This document shows positions 30,750-41,035 of a DNA stretch of 64,000 bases, one piece after another. Position 1 is the first letter of the stretch, and every line of letters starts with the position of its first letter. The translations under genes were made by a program, and so were the position numbers. The stretch covers positions 50,113-114,112 of the forward strand of contig JAPLRU010000093.1 of assembly GCA_026399025.1 (NCBI GenBank), in the 5' to 3' direction. This stretch comes from Methylobacter sp. (lineage in GTDB: Bacteria; Pseudomonadota; Gammaproteobacteria; Methylococcales; Methylomonadaceae). Below the pieces are notes generated by a model. The model saw nothing but the letters and a program-made list of their open reading frames with translations. It ran no database searches and had not been told where the DNA came from.

Positions 30750-33122
30750 ATGACGACCCAACCGACTCAATTATCCCAACAAGAAATCGGCAAAATTGAT
30801 GCCTACTGGCGCGCCTGCAACTACCTTGCCGCGGGCATGATTTATCTGCGCGATAATCCGCTACTGCGCGAGCCGCTGAAGTTGGAACATGTAAAAAACC
30901 GTTTGCTGGGCCACTGGGGTGCAAGTCCCGGCCTCTCTTTTACTTATATTCACCTGAACCGCTTAATTAACAAATACGATCTGGACGCCATCTTTCTGGC
31001 CGGTCCGGGACATGGCGCGCCCGGCGTACTCGGTCCGGTCTACTTGGAAAGCACTTACAGCGAAATTTACCCGAATAAGAGCGAAGACGAACAAGGCATG
31101 CGCCAGTTCTTCAAAGAATTCTCCTTCCCCGGCGGTATCGGCAGCCACTGTACGCCGGAAACGCCGGGCTCGATCCATGAAGGCGGCGAACTCGGCTACA
31201 GCGTTTCGCATGCGTTCGGCGCCGCTTACGATAATCCCGATTTGATTGTTGCGGTGATGGTCGGCGACGGCGAATCCGAAACCGCCCCGCTGGCGACGTC
31301 CTGGCATTCCAACAAATTCCTGAACCCGATCCGCGACGGCGCGGTATTGCCGATCCTGCATCTGAACGGCTACAAAATCAACAACCCGACCATCCTGTCG
31401 CGGATCTCGCATGAAGAATTGGAAAACCTGTTCAAAGGCTACGGCTGGACGCCTCATTTTGTCGAAGGCAGCGACCCGGACACGATGCATCAAGCCATGG
31501 CGGCGACCATGGAACACTGCGTACTGGAAATCCGCCGCATTCAACAGGAAGCGCGCAGCAGCGGCCGACCGGTTCGTCCTTACTGGCCGATGATCGTGTT
31601 GCGCAGCCCCAAAGGTTGGACCGGACCGAAACAAGTCGACGGTAAAAAAGTGGAAGGTTTCTGGCGCGCCCACCAAGTGCCGCTGGGCAATGTACGCGAT
31701 ACTCCGGCGCATTTCGAGCAGTTGGAACAATGGCTGCGCAGTTACAGGCCGGAAGAACTGTTCAACCACAACGGCCGTTTGATGCCCGATCTCAAAATTC
31801 TTGCACCGCAGGGTGCGCGGCGTATGAGCGCCAACCCTCACGCCAACGGCGGCCTGTTGCGCAAAGCCTTGCATATGCCGGATTGTCGCGACTATGCGGT
31901 TGCCGTAACCAAACCGGGCACTACCAGCGCGGAAAACACCCGTCCGCTGGGTAAATTCCTGCGCGACATTATGAGTTTGAACATGAACAATTTCCGCGTG
32001 TTCGGCCCCGATGAAAACAGCTCGAACAAGCTGGACGATATTTATGAAGTCAGCAAGAAAACCTGGCTGGCCGATTACCTGCCGGAAGATGAGGGCGGCG
32101 GCGAACTGTCGCCGGACGGCCGGGTCATGGAAATGCTGTCCGAACACACGCTGGAAGGCTGGTTGGAAGGTTATTTACTGACCGGCCGCCACGGTTTCTT
32201 TTCCACTTACGAAGCGTTCGTGCATGTCATCGATTCGATGTTCAACCAACATGCCAAATGGCTGGCGATGTCCAAAGAAGTTCCTTGGCGCGCGCCGGTA
32301 TCGTCGCTGAACCTGCTGATTACCTCGACGGTATGGCGTCAGGATCACAACGGTTTTACCCATCAAGACCCCGGCTTTCTCGACGTCGTGGTCAACAAAA
32401 GCCCGGAAGTGACGCGCATTTATCTGCCGCCCGATGTGAATTGTTTGCTGTCGGTGGCCGATCATTGTTTAAAGAGCACCAATTACATTAATGTGATCGT
32501 TTGCGACAAACAAAAGCATCTGCAATTTTTGGACATGGACGCCGCGATTAAACATTGCACCAAGGGTATCGGTATCTGGAGCTGGGCGAGTAACGATCAA
32601 GGCGTCGAGCCGGATTTGGTCATCGCCAGTGCGGGCGACATTCCGACCAAGGAAGCGTTGGCCGCTGTCGTATTGCTGCGCGAGAATTTCCCCGAACTCA
32701 AGATTCGTTTCATCAACGTGGTTGACCTGTACAAGCTGACGCCGGACAGCGAACATCCGCACGGTTTATCGGACAAGGATTTCGACAGCCTGTTCACATT
32801 GGACAAACCGGTTCTGTTTAACTTCCACGGCTATCCCTGGTTGATCCATCGCTTGGCTTATCGCCGCAACAATCATAAAAACCTGCATGTGCGCGGCTAT
32901 AAAGAAAAAGGCAGCATCAATACGCCGTTGGAATTGGCGATCCAGAACGAGATCGACCGTTTTAGTTTGGTGATCGATGCGATTAACCGTATTCCGGCGT
33001 TGAGCGTGGCAGGTGCGCATGTGAAAGAAAGTATGCGCGACCGCCAAATCGATTGCCGCAATTACGCTTACGAGCACGGTACCGATTTGCCCGAAGTCGA
33101 TAACTGGGTATGGCCGTATTGA
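30750..33122 (+). CDS. xfp: Phosphoketolase
   Basis: [69 protein letters not shown]. Confidence 0.97.
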   Translation: MTTQPTQLSQQEIGKIDAYWRACNYLAAGMIYLRDNPLLREPLKLEHVKNRLLGHWGASPGLSFTYIHLNRLINKYDLDAIFLAGPGHGAPGVLGPVYLESTYSEIYPNKSEDEQGMRQFFKEFSFPGGIGSHCTPETPGSIHEGGELGYSVSHAFGAAYDNPDLIVAVMVGDGESETAPLATSWHSNKFLNPIRDGAVLPILHLNGYKINNPTILSRISHEELENLFKGYGWTPHFVEGSDPDTMHQAMAATMEHCVLEIRRIQQEARSSGRPVRPYWPMIVLRSPKGWTGPKQVDGKKVEGFWRAHQVPLGNVRDTPAHFEQLEQWLRSYRPEELFNHNGRLMPDLKILAPQGARRMSANPHANGGLLRKALHMPDCRDYAVAVTKPGTTSAENTRPLGKFLRDIMSLNMNNFRVFGPDENSSNKLDDIYEVSKKTWLADYLPEDEGGGELSPDGRVMEMLSEHTLEGWLEGYLLTGRHGFFSTYEAFVHVIDSMFNQHAKWLAMSKEVPWRAPVSSLNLLITSTVWRQDHNGFTHQDPGFLDVVVNKSPEVTRIYLPPDVNCLLSVADHCLKSTNYINVIVCDKQKHLQFLDMDAAIKHCTKGIGIWSWASNDQGVEPDLVIASAGDIPTKEALAAVVLLRENFPELKIRFINVVDLYKLTPDSEHPHGLSDKDFDSLFTLDKPVLFNFHGYPWLIHRLAYRRNNHKNLHVRGYKEKGSINTPLELAIQNEIDRFSLVIDAINRIPALSVAGAHVKESMRDRQIDCRNYAYEHGTDLPEVDNWVWPY

Positions 33123-34177
33123 AGCGCTCGGTTTTAACGATCAACAGCGGCTCGTCTTCGCTCAAGGCGAGCCTGTTTTCCGCCGAGGGCACGCGGCGTA
33201 ATTTTCGTTATGAGCATGTGCGCGACCAACAGCAAGCCTTCGATCAACTGCTGCACGATTTGGCCGGTGAAATGCCGGAACGGGTCGGCCATCGCTTTGT
33301 TCATGGCGGCGATATCAGCGACCCGGCAAGACCAATTGATGACGCCGAGCATTCCCGGCTGAAACAGCTGGTGCATCTTGCCCCGCTGCATTTGCCCGGT
33401 AATCTGCTGGGGCTGGATTTATGCCTGCAACACTTCGATGCGCCGCAAGTCGCCTGCTTCGACACCGCTTTTCATGCGACCATGCCCGAGCTGGCTAAAC
33501 GGCTGCCGATTCCGAATGAACTGGGTTTTCGCCGTTTCGGCTTTCATGGGCTTAATTACGCTTATATCGCCGGAATGCTGGAAGGGATTTTAGGCGAGAC
33601 GGCTTATCGAAAAGTGGTCGTCGCCCACTTGGGCAGCGGCGCCAGTCTTTGCCTGATGGAAAAGCTGAAATCGGTGGACACCACGATGGGTTATACCCCG
33701 GCGGGCGGCATCCCGATGGGCACCCGAAGCGGCGACCTCGATCCCGGCGTAATGCTGGAGTTGGCGAAGCGCTACACCCCCGAAAAATTGAGCGACGTGG
33801 TGTTTCATCAAATGGGGCTGATGGCCTTGTCCGCCGGTGAAAGCTCGGAAATGGATGAGCTTGTTTGCAGCCGGAGCGAACAGGCCGAATTCGCGGTCGA
33901 CTATTTTTGCCGTCAAGTGCGAGCGGCCATTGGCGGCTTTGCGGCCAAGGCGGGCGGTATCGATGCACTGGTTTTTACCGGCGGCATCGGTGAGCATTCA
34001 GCCGAAGTCCGGGAAAAAATCTGCGCTCCTCTGGGGTTTCTTGGCTTTGCGTTGGATCGGCTTGCCAACGATGCGGGCAATAGTGAAATCGGCCTTGTTG
34101 GTCATAAGCCGGTGCTGATTGTTCCGGCTGACGAGGAAGTGATGATTCGCAATCTTTGCCTGAGTGTTTGTCGGTAA
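33110..34177 (+). CDS. ackA: Acetate kinase
   Basis: [73 protein letters not shown]. Confidence 0.96.
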   Translation: MAVLKRSVLTINSGSSSLKASLFSAEGTRRNFRYEHVRDQQQAFDQLLHDLAGEMPERVGHRFVHGGDISDPARPIDDAEHSRLKQLVHLAPLHLPGNLLGLDLCLQHFDAPQVACFDTAFHATMPELAKRLPIPNELGFRRFGFHGLNYAYIAGMLEGILGETAYRKVVVAHLGSGASLCLMEKLKSVDTTMGYTPAGGIPMGTRSGDLDPGVMLELAKRYTPEKLSDVVFHQMGLMALSAGESSEMDELVCSRSEQAEFAVDYFCRQVRAAIGGFAAKAGGIDALVFTGGIGEHSAEVREKICAPLGFLGFALDRLANDAGNSEIGLVGHKPVLIVPADEEVMIRNLCLSVCR

Positions 34178-34273
34178 ATTCCGCCTACCAATCCCCGTCT
34201 TACAGCGTTTTCATTCGGATCTAATCCTGAACCTTACAGCACAAGGTTCAGGGAGCGATTACCGTAGATCGCC

Positions 34274-34380
34274 TAACATAAAACCTCAACATGTCCTGAG
34301 TAACGCCATAGCGCAGTAGATGCACTGAACCGCATCAATCGAAGACGGCGCGAGCGGTGCGGTTCGTTCCTCACCGCACC
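34274..34380. repeat. Direct repeat copy 1 flanking the lyase-HicAB region
   Basis: aacataaaacctcaacatgtcctgagtaacgccatagcgcagtagatg...gcgcgagcggtgcggttcgttcctcaccgc; second copy at 36542-36654. Confidence 0.85.
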
Positions 34381-35210
34381 GGCCCTAATTTGATATTCGC
34401 AAATCGGGCGCTTACATCCTGCATCGAAATCGAATCATATTCACGGTAAATTCCAGCCTTAAACCGCATATATTCCCATTCGCTATGCCAAATGTCGATA
34501 TTTGGGTTTGCGTAATATTTAATTATTTTTCCATCGGCATGTCTTTTCAGGGTAAATTTTAAAGCGCCTTGGTCTGACCATCTGGCTTTTAAAATAACTT
34601 GAACCCAGCGCCCTATTAATTTGGAGGCTTTAACCGATACCAGGGGAACGTTGTCGAAATTGCCGTCATCATCTGCGCTATTGAGTTCGACAGTAGGAAC
34701 ACCCTGTCTGTAATAAAGACTTAAGCGAATTCTGGGTTGCTTTTCTTTTTCTCCGCTTAAATTTTCAGCTTTGGCTTGAAAAAGATGGGTAAAACTATCC
34801 GTAGGCTGAAAACCGTCATCAAGCTTTAACAAAAAGCTCCATGTTGTTTCTTGTCCGGCGATTTTTACGGCTAATGGCGATGCTTTATCGACTTTTATCT
34901 CAGTGCGAGCTCTTTGCGCTGTGTCGGTAACGCAATCTTTATCGTCCCCATGCGAGACGATTTCGAACACCTGTTTTCTTAGGTCGTTATCATAAACGCT
35001 GGTAATGTGTTTTTCAGGTGATTCAAGATGGGAACAACTATCCGCTACATCCTTAGTGGCCGTCGCGCCGAAAACCGAGTTAATCGTGGTGTACGGGTCT
35101 TCATGGGTGGCATTTAATATCTTCGATACGGGGGCTGAATCCGCATTTGATGCTAAGCAGGCAAAAACTAAAACGCTTGGATAAATCAGGAGCTTTTTGA
35201 TGTTTAGCAT
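34371..35210 (-). CDS. Secreted polysaccharide lyase-like (heparin lyase I/PL20-like jelly roll)
   Basis: Signal peptide; RARTEIKVDKASPLAVKIAGQETTWSFLLKLDDGFQP...FTHLFQAKAE...KAGIYREYDS. Confidence 0.6.
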   Translation of the reverse strand: MLNIKKLLIYPSVLVFACLASNADSAPVSKILNATHEDPYTTINSVFGATATKDVADSCSHLESPEKHITSVYDNDLRKQVFEIVSHGDDKDCVTDTAQRARTEIKVDKASPLAVKIAGQETTWSFLLKLDDGFQPTDSFTHLFQAKAENLSGEKEKQPRIRLSLYYRQGVPTVELNSADDDGNFDNVPLVSVKASKLIGRWVQVILKARWSDQGALKFTLKRHADGKIIKYYANPNIDIWHSEWEYMRFKAGIYREYDSISMQDVSARFANIKLGPVR

Positions 35211-35340
35211 GGGTCAGTACCGTTGTTTATGTCAAAAGGGCGTCGGAAACAGCTTAGTAATGAGCAAAATGCGCTTATCAAAAACGTTTGCTGATTTGAA
35301 TTTTCATTACGACAAGCTAAGACGGCGCGAACGGTGCGGT

Positions 35341-35418
35341 TTCTAAAAATCGTCTCATCGACATGACAGCACCTTTGTCTGTTTCTTTTTGCGGACGTGG
35401 TCTGTGAAAGACAACTTT
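35341..35418 (-). pseudogene. hicA 3' remnant
   Basis: ~78 bp nearly identical to 36128-36205; reverse strand reads KVVFHRPRPQKETDKGAVMSMRRFLE. Confidence 0.85.
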
Positions 35419-35470
35419 GCACTGGTTGCCAAGCTGGAGCTCTCATCGTTATACACATCTCGCTGTAGCT

Positions 35471-35653
35471 GTAGGCCGGAATAAGCCTGTACGCGCTTTA
35501 GCGCAGGACAGGCGTTGCCTACAGGGATGTAGGCAAGGGGCGTGAGCAGGAGCGGAAGCTTTTCCGGCATTCCGAGACTCAAAAGCGCCGGAAACGCCCA
35601 CGCCGGCTATCGCCGGGCGGGCTTACTTGTGCCCTGTGGGTATTCCGGTCTAC
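35471..35653. repeat. REP-like composite, GTAGGCCGGAATAAG family (diverged)
   Basis: gtaggccggaataagcc ... tattccggtctac with internal palindromic segments. Confidence 0.65.
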
Positions 35654-35772
35654 ATCAGGTCTTGAACAGACTTGTGTATAAAGACGAGAGCTGGAGCTTG
35701 AAAACGAGCGCCCCCACCGTCGCGCGTTCGATTCATAAATAGTATGCGGTGTGCCCCTGCCCGGCTATCGCG

Positions 35773-36108
35773 TTACCGTATTTTGTAAGCCTTAATTTCA
35801 TCAATTAAGGCTTTTTCGACAAAGGAATCAACCGACAATTTTAACTTTTTCGCCATCACTGCAACTTCTCGATGAAGGCTTGGCGATAAGTTCAAGTTAA
35901 ACTTTCCTGAATAAGGTGTTTCAGGAGCAACACCGTCTTCTGCACACCACGCCAGATAGTCATCAATTGAGTCACAAAATGCCTGTTCAATTTCATCAAC
36001 CGATTTCCCTTGAAAAGTGATGACGGTTTTTATATTGATGACATCGCCATGAAATAATTTTGCCTGGTCATCATATTCAACCATGCCAATATAGCCTTTA
36101 TATTCCAT
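35773..36108 (-). CDS. hicB: HicB-family antitoxin
   Basis: YKGYIGMVEYDDQAKLFHGDVINI...SFIDDYLAWC-like plus C-terminal HTH/RHH (FNLNLSPSLHREVAVMAK). Confidence 0.9.
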   Translation of the reverse strand: MEYKGYIGMVEYDDQAKLFHGDVINIKTVITFQGKSVDEIEQAFCDSIDDYLAWCAEDGVAPETPYSGKFNLNLSPSLHREVAVMAKKLKLSVDSFVEKALIDEIKAYKIR

Positions 36109-36361
36109 CTTTATTGACTCCTGCGTTTTCTAAAAATCGTCTCATTGACATGACAGCACCTTTGTCTGTTTCTTTTTGCGGATGTGGTCTGTGAAAGACA
36201 GCTTTTTCTGTATTGAGTTTAATTCTAACCCGTGAGCCGTTTCCTTCCGAAATTTCTGCACCCAATGCAATGAGCAAGCTTTCAATTTCTGTCCAAGCAA
36301 TATTTGAGGACGCGGGACTTTTGAATATTTCGGCGAATGTTTTGCGCTGCTTTGAGTTCAT
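36098..36361 (-). CDS. hicA: HicA-family toxin
   Basis: dsRBD-like small protein WTEIESLLIALGAEISEGNGSRVRIKLNTEKAVFHRPHPQKETDKGAV; overlaps hicB. Confidence 0.88.
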   Translation of the reverse strand: MNSKQRKTFAEIFKSPASSNIAWTEIESLLIALGAEISEGNGSRVRIKLNTEKAVFHRPHPQKETDKGAVMSMRRFLENAGVNKDGI

Positions 36362-36541
36362 GATTTTCCAATTCTTTGTTTCAAGTTCGGGAAACATGAC
36401 TGACAGTCCTTCAATGGACTGGCAGTTATTGGTTTAGTGTTTAAAAAAGCGATTGCCGTAAAGCGTTATTTTTTGCTATCGCGCCATTAATGATTTCAAG
36501 TATTCGTACCGTTAAATAATCATCACCGCCAAACCAGCTCG

Positions 36542-36654
36542 AACATAAAACCTCAACATGTCCCGAGTAACGCCATAGCGCAGTAGATGTGGTGAACGCA
36601 GTGAACCGGATCAATTGAGGATAGCGCGAACGGTGCGATTTGTTCCTCACCGCC
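36542..36654. repeat. Direct repeat copy 2 flanking the lyase-HicAB region
   Basis: aacataaaacctcaacatgtcccgagtaacgccatagcgcagtagatg...gcgcgaacggtgcgatttgttcctcaccgc. Confidence 0.85.
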
Positions 36655-36793
36655 CCTTGCATCTTTAAAGCACTTTAATAGTGTGGATTGTACGAGATGA
36701 TTTTCGTAAACGATATTAAATCTGGATTGGAGAATATGCGAATTTTCAATTCGTTGACCAATACCTCTACTCTGTTTGAAGTATGGTTGTAAT

Positions 36794-39250
36794 TTACTGC
36801 TTCCATAGTGATTTTTGATATTTTTCAACGATCAAAATTCGCATAACCTCTATTAAATCTCGATTGTGAGGAAATGTATTTTTCAATTCGTTTGCCAAGG
36901 AACCTAGTCCGCCTTCCAACTTACCATTTTGGGCTAAGTTGGCAGCTGCCTGCCAGCGACTTGCTGGTGTACCTTCGGCCTTTAAATCCTTACGTTTTCC
37001 ACCAGCACGCTCCCAAATCTCATCCAGTTCATCAGGAGCGAGATCAGCACCTAGTTCAGCAACTCGCTGTACAAGACTTTCTGTTATGTTTGGGACATAA
37101 CTATTATTTCCAGCTTTAAACGATAATTTAATACGTTGCCACATAGTAAGTAGTTCCTGGCAGGCAGTCGCTGCTGGTAGTAGTTCGGGTATTGATTCTG
37201 ACAGATCATAGATTTTTTCTGCCGCCTTCTTCCATCCTCTATCGGACACGGTTTTTCCGATTGTTGTCACAACAGTTGATTGCCAGTCTATTCGCGTTGA
37301 AGAGGAGAGACAGCGAATTAAATCTTGCTCATTTAACGATGCTTTCGCTGACAACAGAACTGCAAAAACTTTAATCGACGGATGTGTTTCGCGTAATCGC
37401 TTGAGCAGCTCCTCAGCCAGTTGAGGTTCAAGGTTTGCAATCATCAGTCCTGCATTACACTTTCCTATTAAAACATCGGCAACCAAGGGAAGTAATGCGG
37501 CGCAACTGCCAGATTTCAATACAGTCCACAACTGCGCCCTGCCAGAATGATTGAAAGCAATATTCGCCAAGTCTTTTGCCAACGAAGCGATAAGTCCCGG
37601 CGGCTCTTGTTCTCCAGCCAGTACGGTATCCAAGAGTTTAGAACCCAGTATTTCAGGTTTGGCTTTCGTCGGCCAATAATCTCCACCTGCGGCGATATGT
37701 GCTGCCCATAATTCCCGCCAAGCGGCATGGCTAACATCCAAATCTTGCAATAACTGCGGCTCTCGCACTGTACGTTGTGCGACCAATTGAATCAATTGAT
37801 TATCAGGCGTTGAAATGACTTCGTCGATGACATCGCGGCCTGATAAATGCTCAACTAAGTATTTCAGCCCAGCGAGCATGTTGCCTGCAAATTGCCGCTG
37901 TAAACGAAAAGCCTCTGCTGGCGAAAATGCTTTCATTACCGTCCATGCGTGCAAACGCGGCCATTGACGCACCAGAGTTTGCGCTTGAAGCTGTCTTAGC
38001 GCAGTTTCAGATAATGATGTTTCAGTAGAAACATCAAGCAGGCTGTCTTCAACTATTTCACTAAAAGGAAGAATGCCGTTGAGTATCTCAGCGCAGTTAG
38101 GCAAGCCCAGCCAGTTGAGCGCAGACTTGGCCCACTGTTTATCAGGGTTAGCTAATCCGTCAGATAGTGCTTTTCGCACTGATCGTTGCCACCATGTTTG
38201 GGCTTGATTTTCTCCTAAGCCTGTGAGTAGTTGCTGTGCTTCATTCACTGATAAACAAGTAGCTTGGCAACTCACCCACATTATAAGCGCTGCTTCGGGA
38301 AGACTTTCAATGGGTAAAGATCTGGGATCCAGATTCTTAAGCAAGAACACGAAATTAGGTTGCGCCTCACTGAAACCATCATTCAGCGTCTGTAGCGCTT
38401 CAGTTTTTAAAATCGTTGCAACATCTGGAGTGGATGCTAGAACGGTCAAAGTTCGCAATAACTCAAGGGCGTTTTGCGCCTTGGAACACTCGCGCAACTT
38501 ATCCAAACGATCCGCAGCACGAGCCACAGTGCTAAGCTTTTTCAAATCACTGGAAATGGAATTGCAGGCTTTTAAAACCTCATTAAAAGTCGCATCGTCA
38601 GCACCCATCAGCCCAAGGGCGGCCCGGCTTATTGGCTTTACACCCGAATTAACGTGAACCACCGAAAAACCCGACCATTCAGGCAAGCGTTGCGCGGGTA
38701 CGCAAAAAAGCAAAGGCGGCGCGACCGACTCGCCACTTTGAGGCGGACTTACTGCCACCCGCGCAGAAAAATCGCACCGTGCCTCAGGCCACAGCCGCGG
38801 CCAAAGGTCGGCGATAATGCCCGCCCAGGAAGCCAAATCCGCGACAACCGGAGGCCGTTTAGATTCCGACGACACCAAGGCTTCCGCCACCGCACCTAAT
38901 AATTCGGGAGAGGTAGCGGCAATGCTTTCCAGACCGGATAGCGATGACAGCACAGGACGCAAGTCAGTCACAGCGCCAATCTTATCCAAGCGCCACAAAG
39001 CAACCTCACTGCGTACCATGCCGGCCCGGCTAACCGTATCATCGGGGACTGTCCACCAAAGCGCCCACCAATCTCCTACCGCGCCACAGCCCAACGAAGG
39101 CCACCAGCGTTCTCCCGGCGAATGATAGCCCGGCGGCTTGTCGGTTAAGCTCAATAACTCAGGTGGTAAAGAACCCGGTTGACCGGCCCATTCCAGCAAG
39201 CCATGACTGTTATCCTTGGCGCCGTACCGCGCTCTTAGCGGCGGAGTCAC
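36794..39250 (-). CDS. GAP1-like (GTPase-associated protein 1) protein with N-terminal GAP1-N1-like and C-terminal EAD1-like domain
   Basis: GTG start overlaps upstream TGA (GTGA); N-term YGAKDNSHGLLEWAGQPGSLPPELLSLTDKPPGYHSPGERWWP...RAGMVRSEVALWRLDKIG; C-term ELDEIWERAGGKRKDLKAEGTPASRWQ...FPHNRDLIEVMRIL. Confidence 0.75.
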   Translation of the reverse strand: MTPPLRARYGAKDNSHGLLEWAGQPGSLPPELLSLTDKPPGYHSPGERWWPSLGCGAVGDWWALWWTVPDDTVSRAGMVRSEVALWRLDKIGAVTDLRPVLSSLSGLESIAATSPELLGAVAEALVSSESKRPPVVADLASWAGIIADLWPRLWPEARCDFSARVAVSPPQSGESVAPPLLFCVPAQRLPEWSGFSVVHVNSGVKPISRAALGLMGADDATFNEVLKACNSISSDLKKLSTVARAADRLDKLRECSKAQNALELLRTLTVLASTPDVATILKTEALQTLNDGFSEAQPNFVFLLKNLDPRSLPIESLPEAALIMWVSCQATCLSVNEAQQLLTGLGENQAQTWWQRSVRKALSDGLANPDKQWAKSALNWLGLPNCAEILNGILPFSEIVEDSLLDVSTETSLSETALRQLQAQTLVRQWPRLHAWTVMKAFSPAEAFRLQRQFAGNMLAGLKYLVEHLSGRDVIDEVISTPDNQLIQLVAQRTVREPQLLQDLDVSHAAWRELWAAHIAAGGDYWPTKAKPEILGSKLLDTVLAGEQEPPGLIASLAKDLANIAFNHSGRAQLWTVLKSGSCAALLPLVADVLIGKCNAGLMIANLEPQLAEELLKRLRETHPSIKVFAVLLSAKASLNEQDLIRCLSSSTRIDWQSTVVTTIGKTVSDRGWKKAAEKIYDLSESIPELLPAATACQELLTMWQRIKLSFKAGNNSYVPNITESLVQRVAELGADLAPDELDEIWERAGGKRKDLKAEGTPASRWQAAANLAQNGKLEGGLGSLANELKNTFPHNRDLIEVMRILIVEKYQKSLWKQ

Positions 39251-40083
39251 TCTGCCCCCAACAGCCAAGCCAGCGGACGGCTTAAGTCGGAATCTTTTTG
39301 TCCGTCGGGCGTGACGATCCAACCCTGATGTTCAGGCCCTTGATTGATGAAATTTTCATCATCGCTGCTTGCTTCCAAAAGACGGCCTAATGCGGACAGC
39401 CCCCAGATGCTCCTGGCATCAGGCGTCCAAAGGCTGTCAATAAAAGCGGCGACCAACGGCAGGTGTTTAGCCAGCACTTGATCGGGCAGCAGATCATCTG
39501 CGGTCACTTCATCGTAGCAGGACAAAAGCACAGCAAGGCGCGGCTGTTCACGGCGCGACACCGTACCCACGCCAGCCACATGCAGCAAAATCTGCAACAA
39601 CTCTACCCAGCGGGCATTAGCATCCCAAGCACCTGCCCGTGCCGTCGTGCCATTGCCATCGTCTGAACGCTTCGCAAGTTCAGCCAGCGCATCGGGATAA
39701 GTCGTTTCTTTCCTGAGTCGAATTAGCAGCAGCCAACCTTCAGCCTGACGCAGTTGTGTTCGCCAGTTTTCTGCCACTTGACGCTCTGTAAATACCGTTT
39801 GCAATTGTTCGCCGCCGTAATCGGGCCAGCGCAAATCCAGCATATGGCCGCGTTTATCCTTAAGCGGTAATAACACATCAGTCCATGTACCCACTGAGGT
39901 ATGGCTGGCGGCATTACCGTTTTCCAAGCAATGCAGTACTTCTTCCAAGGCGCTGAGGTCGGCGGGCGTGTCGCGCAGTTCCAGTAAGCCGGGATTTCGC
40001 AGCAAGCGTCCGTAAAGCTGCCCGGCATAGTGGGTTTTTCCGCTGTACGATCCGCCGAGCAAAACAATTTCAGGCGTGTGCAT
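39247..40083 (-). CDS. Double-GTPase-1-like (DO-GTPase1) P-loop protein
   Basis: Walker A IVLLGGSYSGKTHYAGQLYGRL; WPDYGGEQ switch-like motif; VLLSCYDEV. Confidence 0.7.
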   Translation of the reverse strand: MHTPEIVLLGGSYSGKTHYAGQLYGRLLRNPGLLELRDTPADLSALEEVLHCLENGNAASHTSVGTWTDVLLPLKDKRGHMLDLRWPDYGGEQLQTVFTERQVAENWRTQLRQAEGWLLLIRLRKETTYPDALAELAKRSDDGNGTTARAGAWDANARWVELLQILLHVAGVGTVSRREQPRLAVLLSCYDEVTADDLLPDQVLAKHLPLVAAFIDSLWTPDARSIWGLSALGRLLEASSDDENFINQGPEHQGWIVTPDGQKDSDLSRPLAWLLGAE

Positions 40084-41035
40084 GATGACCTCGGAATGCG
40101 GCAAAAGGGTGTTGATGGAGAATAGGTTCGACGATGCGGCAGGCTTGCGGCGCTGTCCATGCAGGGCAAAGCACAGCCTCCAATGCCTTGGTCAAGGAAT
40201 CCGGTTGATTGGTGCTGGAACTGACCTCGAACGCATGAGGTATTTGTTTTGCCAATCCTTGCACAATGGCGGCACGGATGTCCGCGTTAGGTTCAACATC
40301 GTCTTTCGCCCACACAAATGCCGTTGGACGGTTAGCCACATGGTTGCTTAAACGTTCCAAAAGTTGGCGCAACTCGTTTCGGGCCGTGCCGCGTTTCGGA
40401 TTGGAGTCGGCAAGCCGCTTACAATCGGCAAAGACCAAAAATGCATCCGCGTTGCGTACCAGCCAGCGCGCGCCTTCCGCCTCGGGCGCATCTTCCTTGA
40501 CTGCCCAGCGGGTAAACCATTCTCCCGGCGCATCGGTCAGCAGCACATCCCTAAATTCGCCTGCGGTATTACGTAAGGCAAAATGCAGCAAGCCCGGTAC
40601 TCGGCTGGTGCCGCGCGGCGTGTGCGGCGGGAATGACGGCGGACGAGCGGCATCGTCAAAACGTGTCCATGCAGCTAAAGATTCCCATGCGCCCAGGGTT
40701 CGGGAACCGGCAAAACGCGCATTGGCAAGCGACTCGCCCTGCAACAGCTGCAAATAGTTGCCGGTTAACAGCGTGGTTTTGCCTGTATCGTGCGCGCCCA
40801 GTACACCGATCAAAATAGTTCGTCCGCGTGGGCTTAAATTGGCAATGTCGGCCAGGCCTAACGCGCTGCCCGACCACGGCACACGGGCTGATGTTGAAGC
40901 AGGGATTACGGTGTCGGCTTCCGTTTTGGGCGTTGTTGCCGACCACGAGGCGCATTGCGTATGTTCCATTTCGCCCAAGTGGCAGGTCTCGCCTTCATGA
41001 ACGAAACAGTTTTGATTTGTACAACGTTCACTCAT
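40070..41035 (-). CDS. Double-GTPase-2-like (DO-GTPase2) P-loop protein with N-terminal Cys cluster
   Basis: ILIGVLGAHDTGKTTLLTGNYLQLL; LLTDAPGEWFTRWA; AFVWAKDDVEP; CTNQNCFVHEGETCHLG N-terminus. Confidence 0.75.
   Translation of the reverse strand: MSERCTNQNCFVHEGETCHLGEMEHTQCASWSATTPKTEADTVIPASTSARVPWSGSALGLADIANLSPRGRTILIGVLGAHDTGKTTLLTGNYLQLLQGESLANARFAGSRTLGAWESLAAWTRFDDAARPPSFPPHTPRGTSRVPGLLHFALRNTAGEFRDVLLTDAPGEWFTRWAVKEDAPEAEGARWLVRNADAFLVFADCKRLADSNPKRGTARNELRQLLERLSNHVANRPTAFVWAKDDVEPNADIRAAIVQGLAKQIPHAFEVSSSTNQPDSLTKALEAVLCPAWTAPQACRIVEPILHQHPFAAFRGHHAHA

Noticed and set aside
30963-32147. 394-aa ORF antisense to xfp
   Set aside because: Shadow ORF on the opposite strand of a strongly coding, GC-rich gene; no recognisable domain.
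39251-39322. ATG start of the 842-aa GAP1-like ORF at 39322
   Set aside because: The first 24 residues overlap the conserved end of the upstream GTPase gene out of frame; a GTG at 39250 forming GTGA with the stop fits better.
40266-40757. 163-aa plus-strand ORF in the GTPase-2 gene
   Set aside because: Antisense shadow of the P-loop gene with S/A/R-rich non-protein-like composition.
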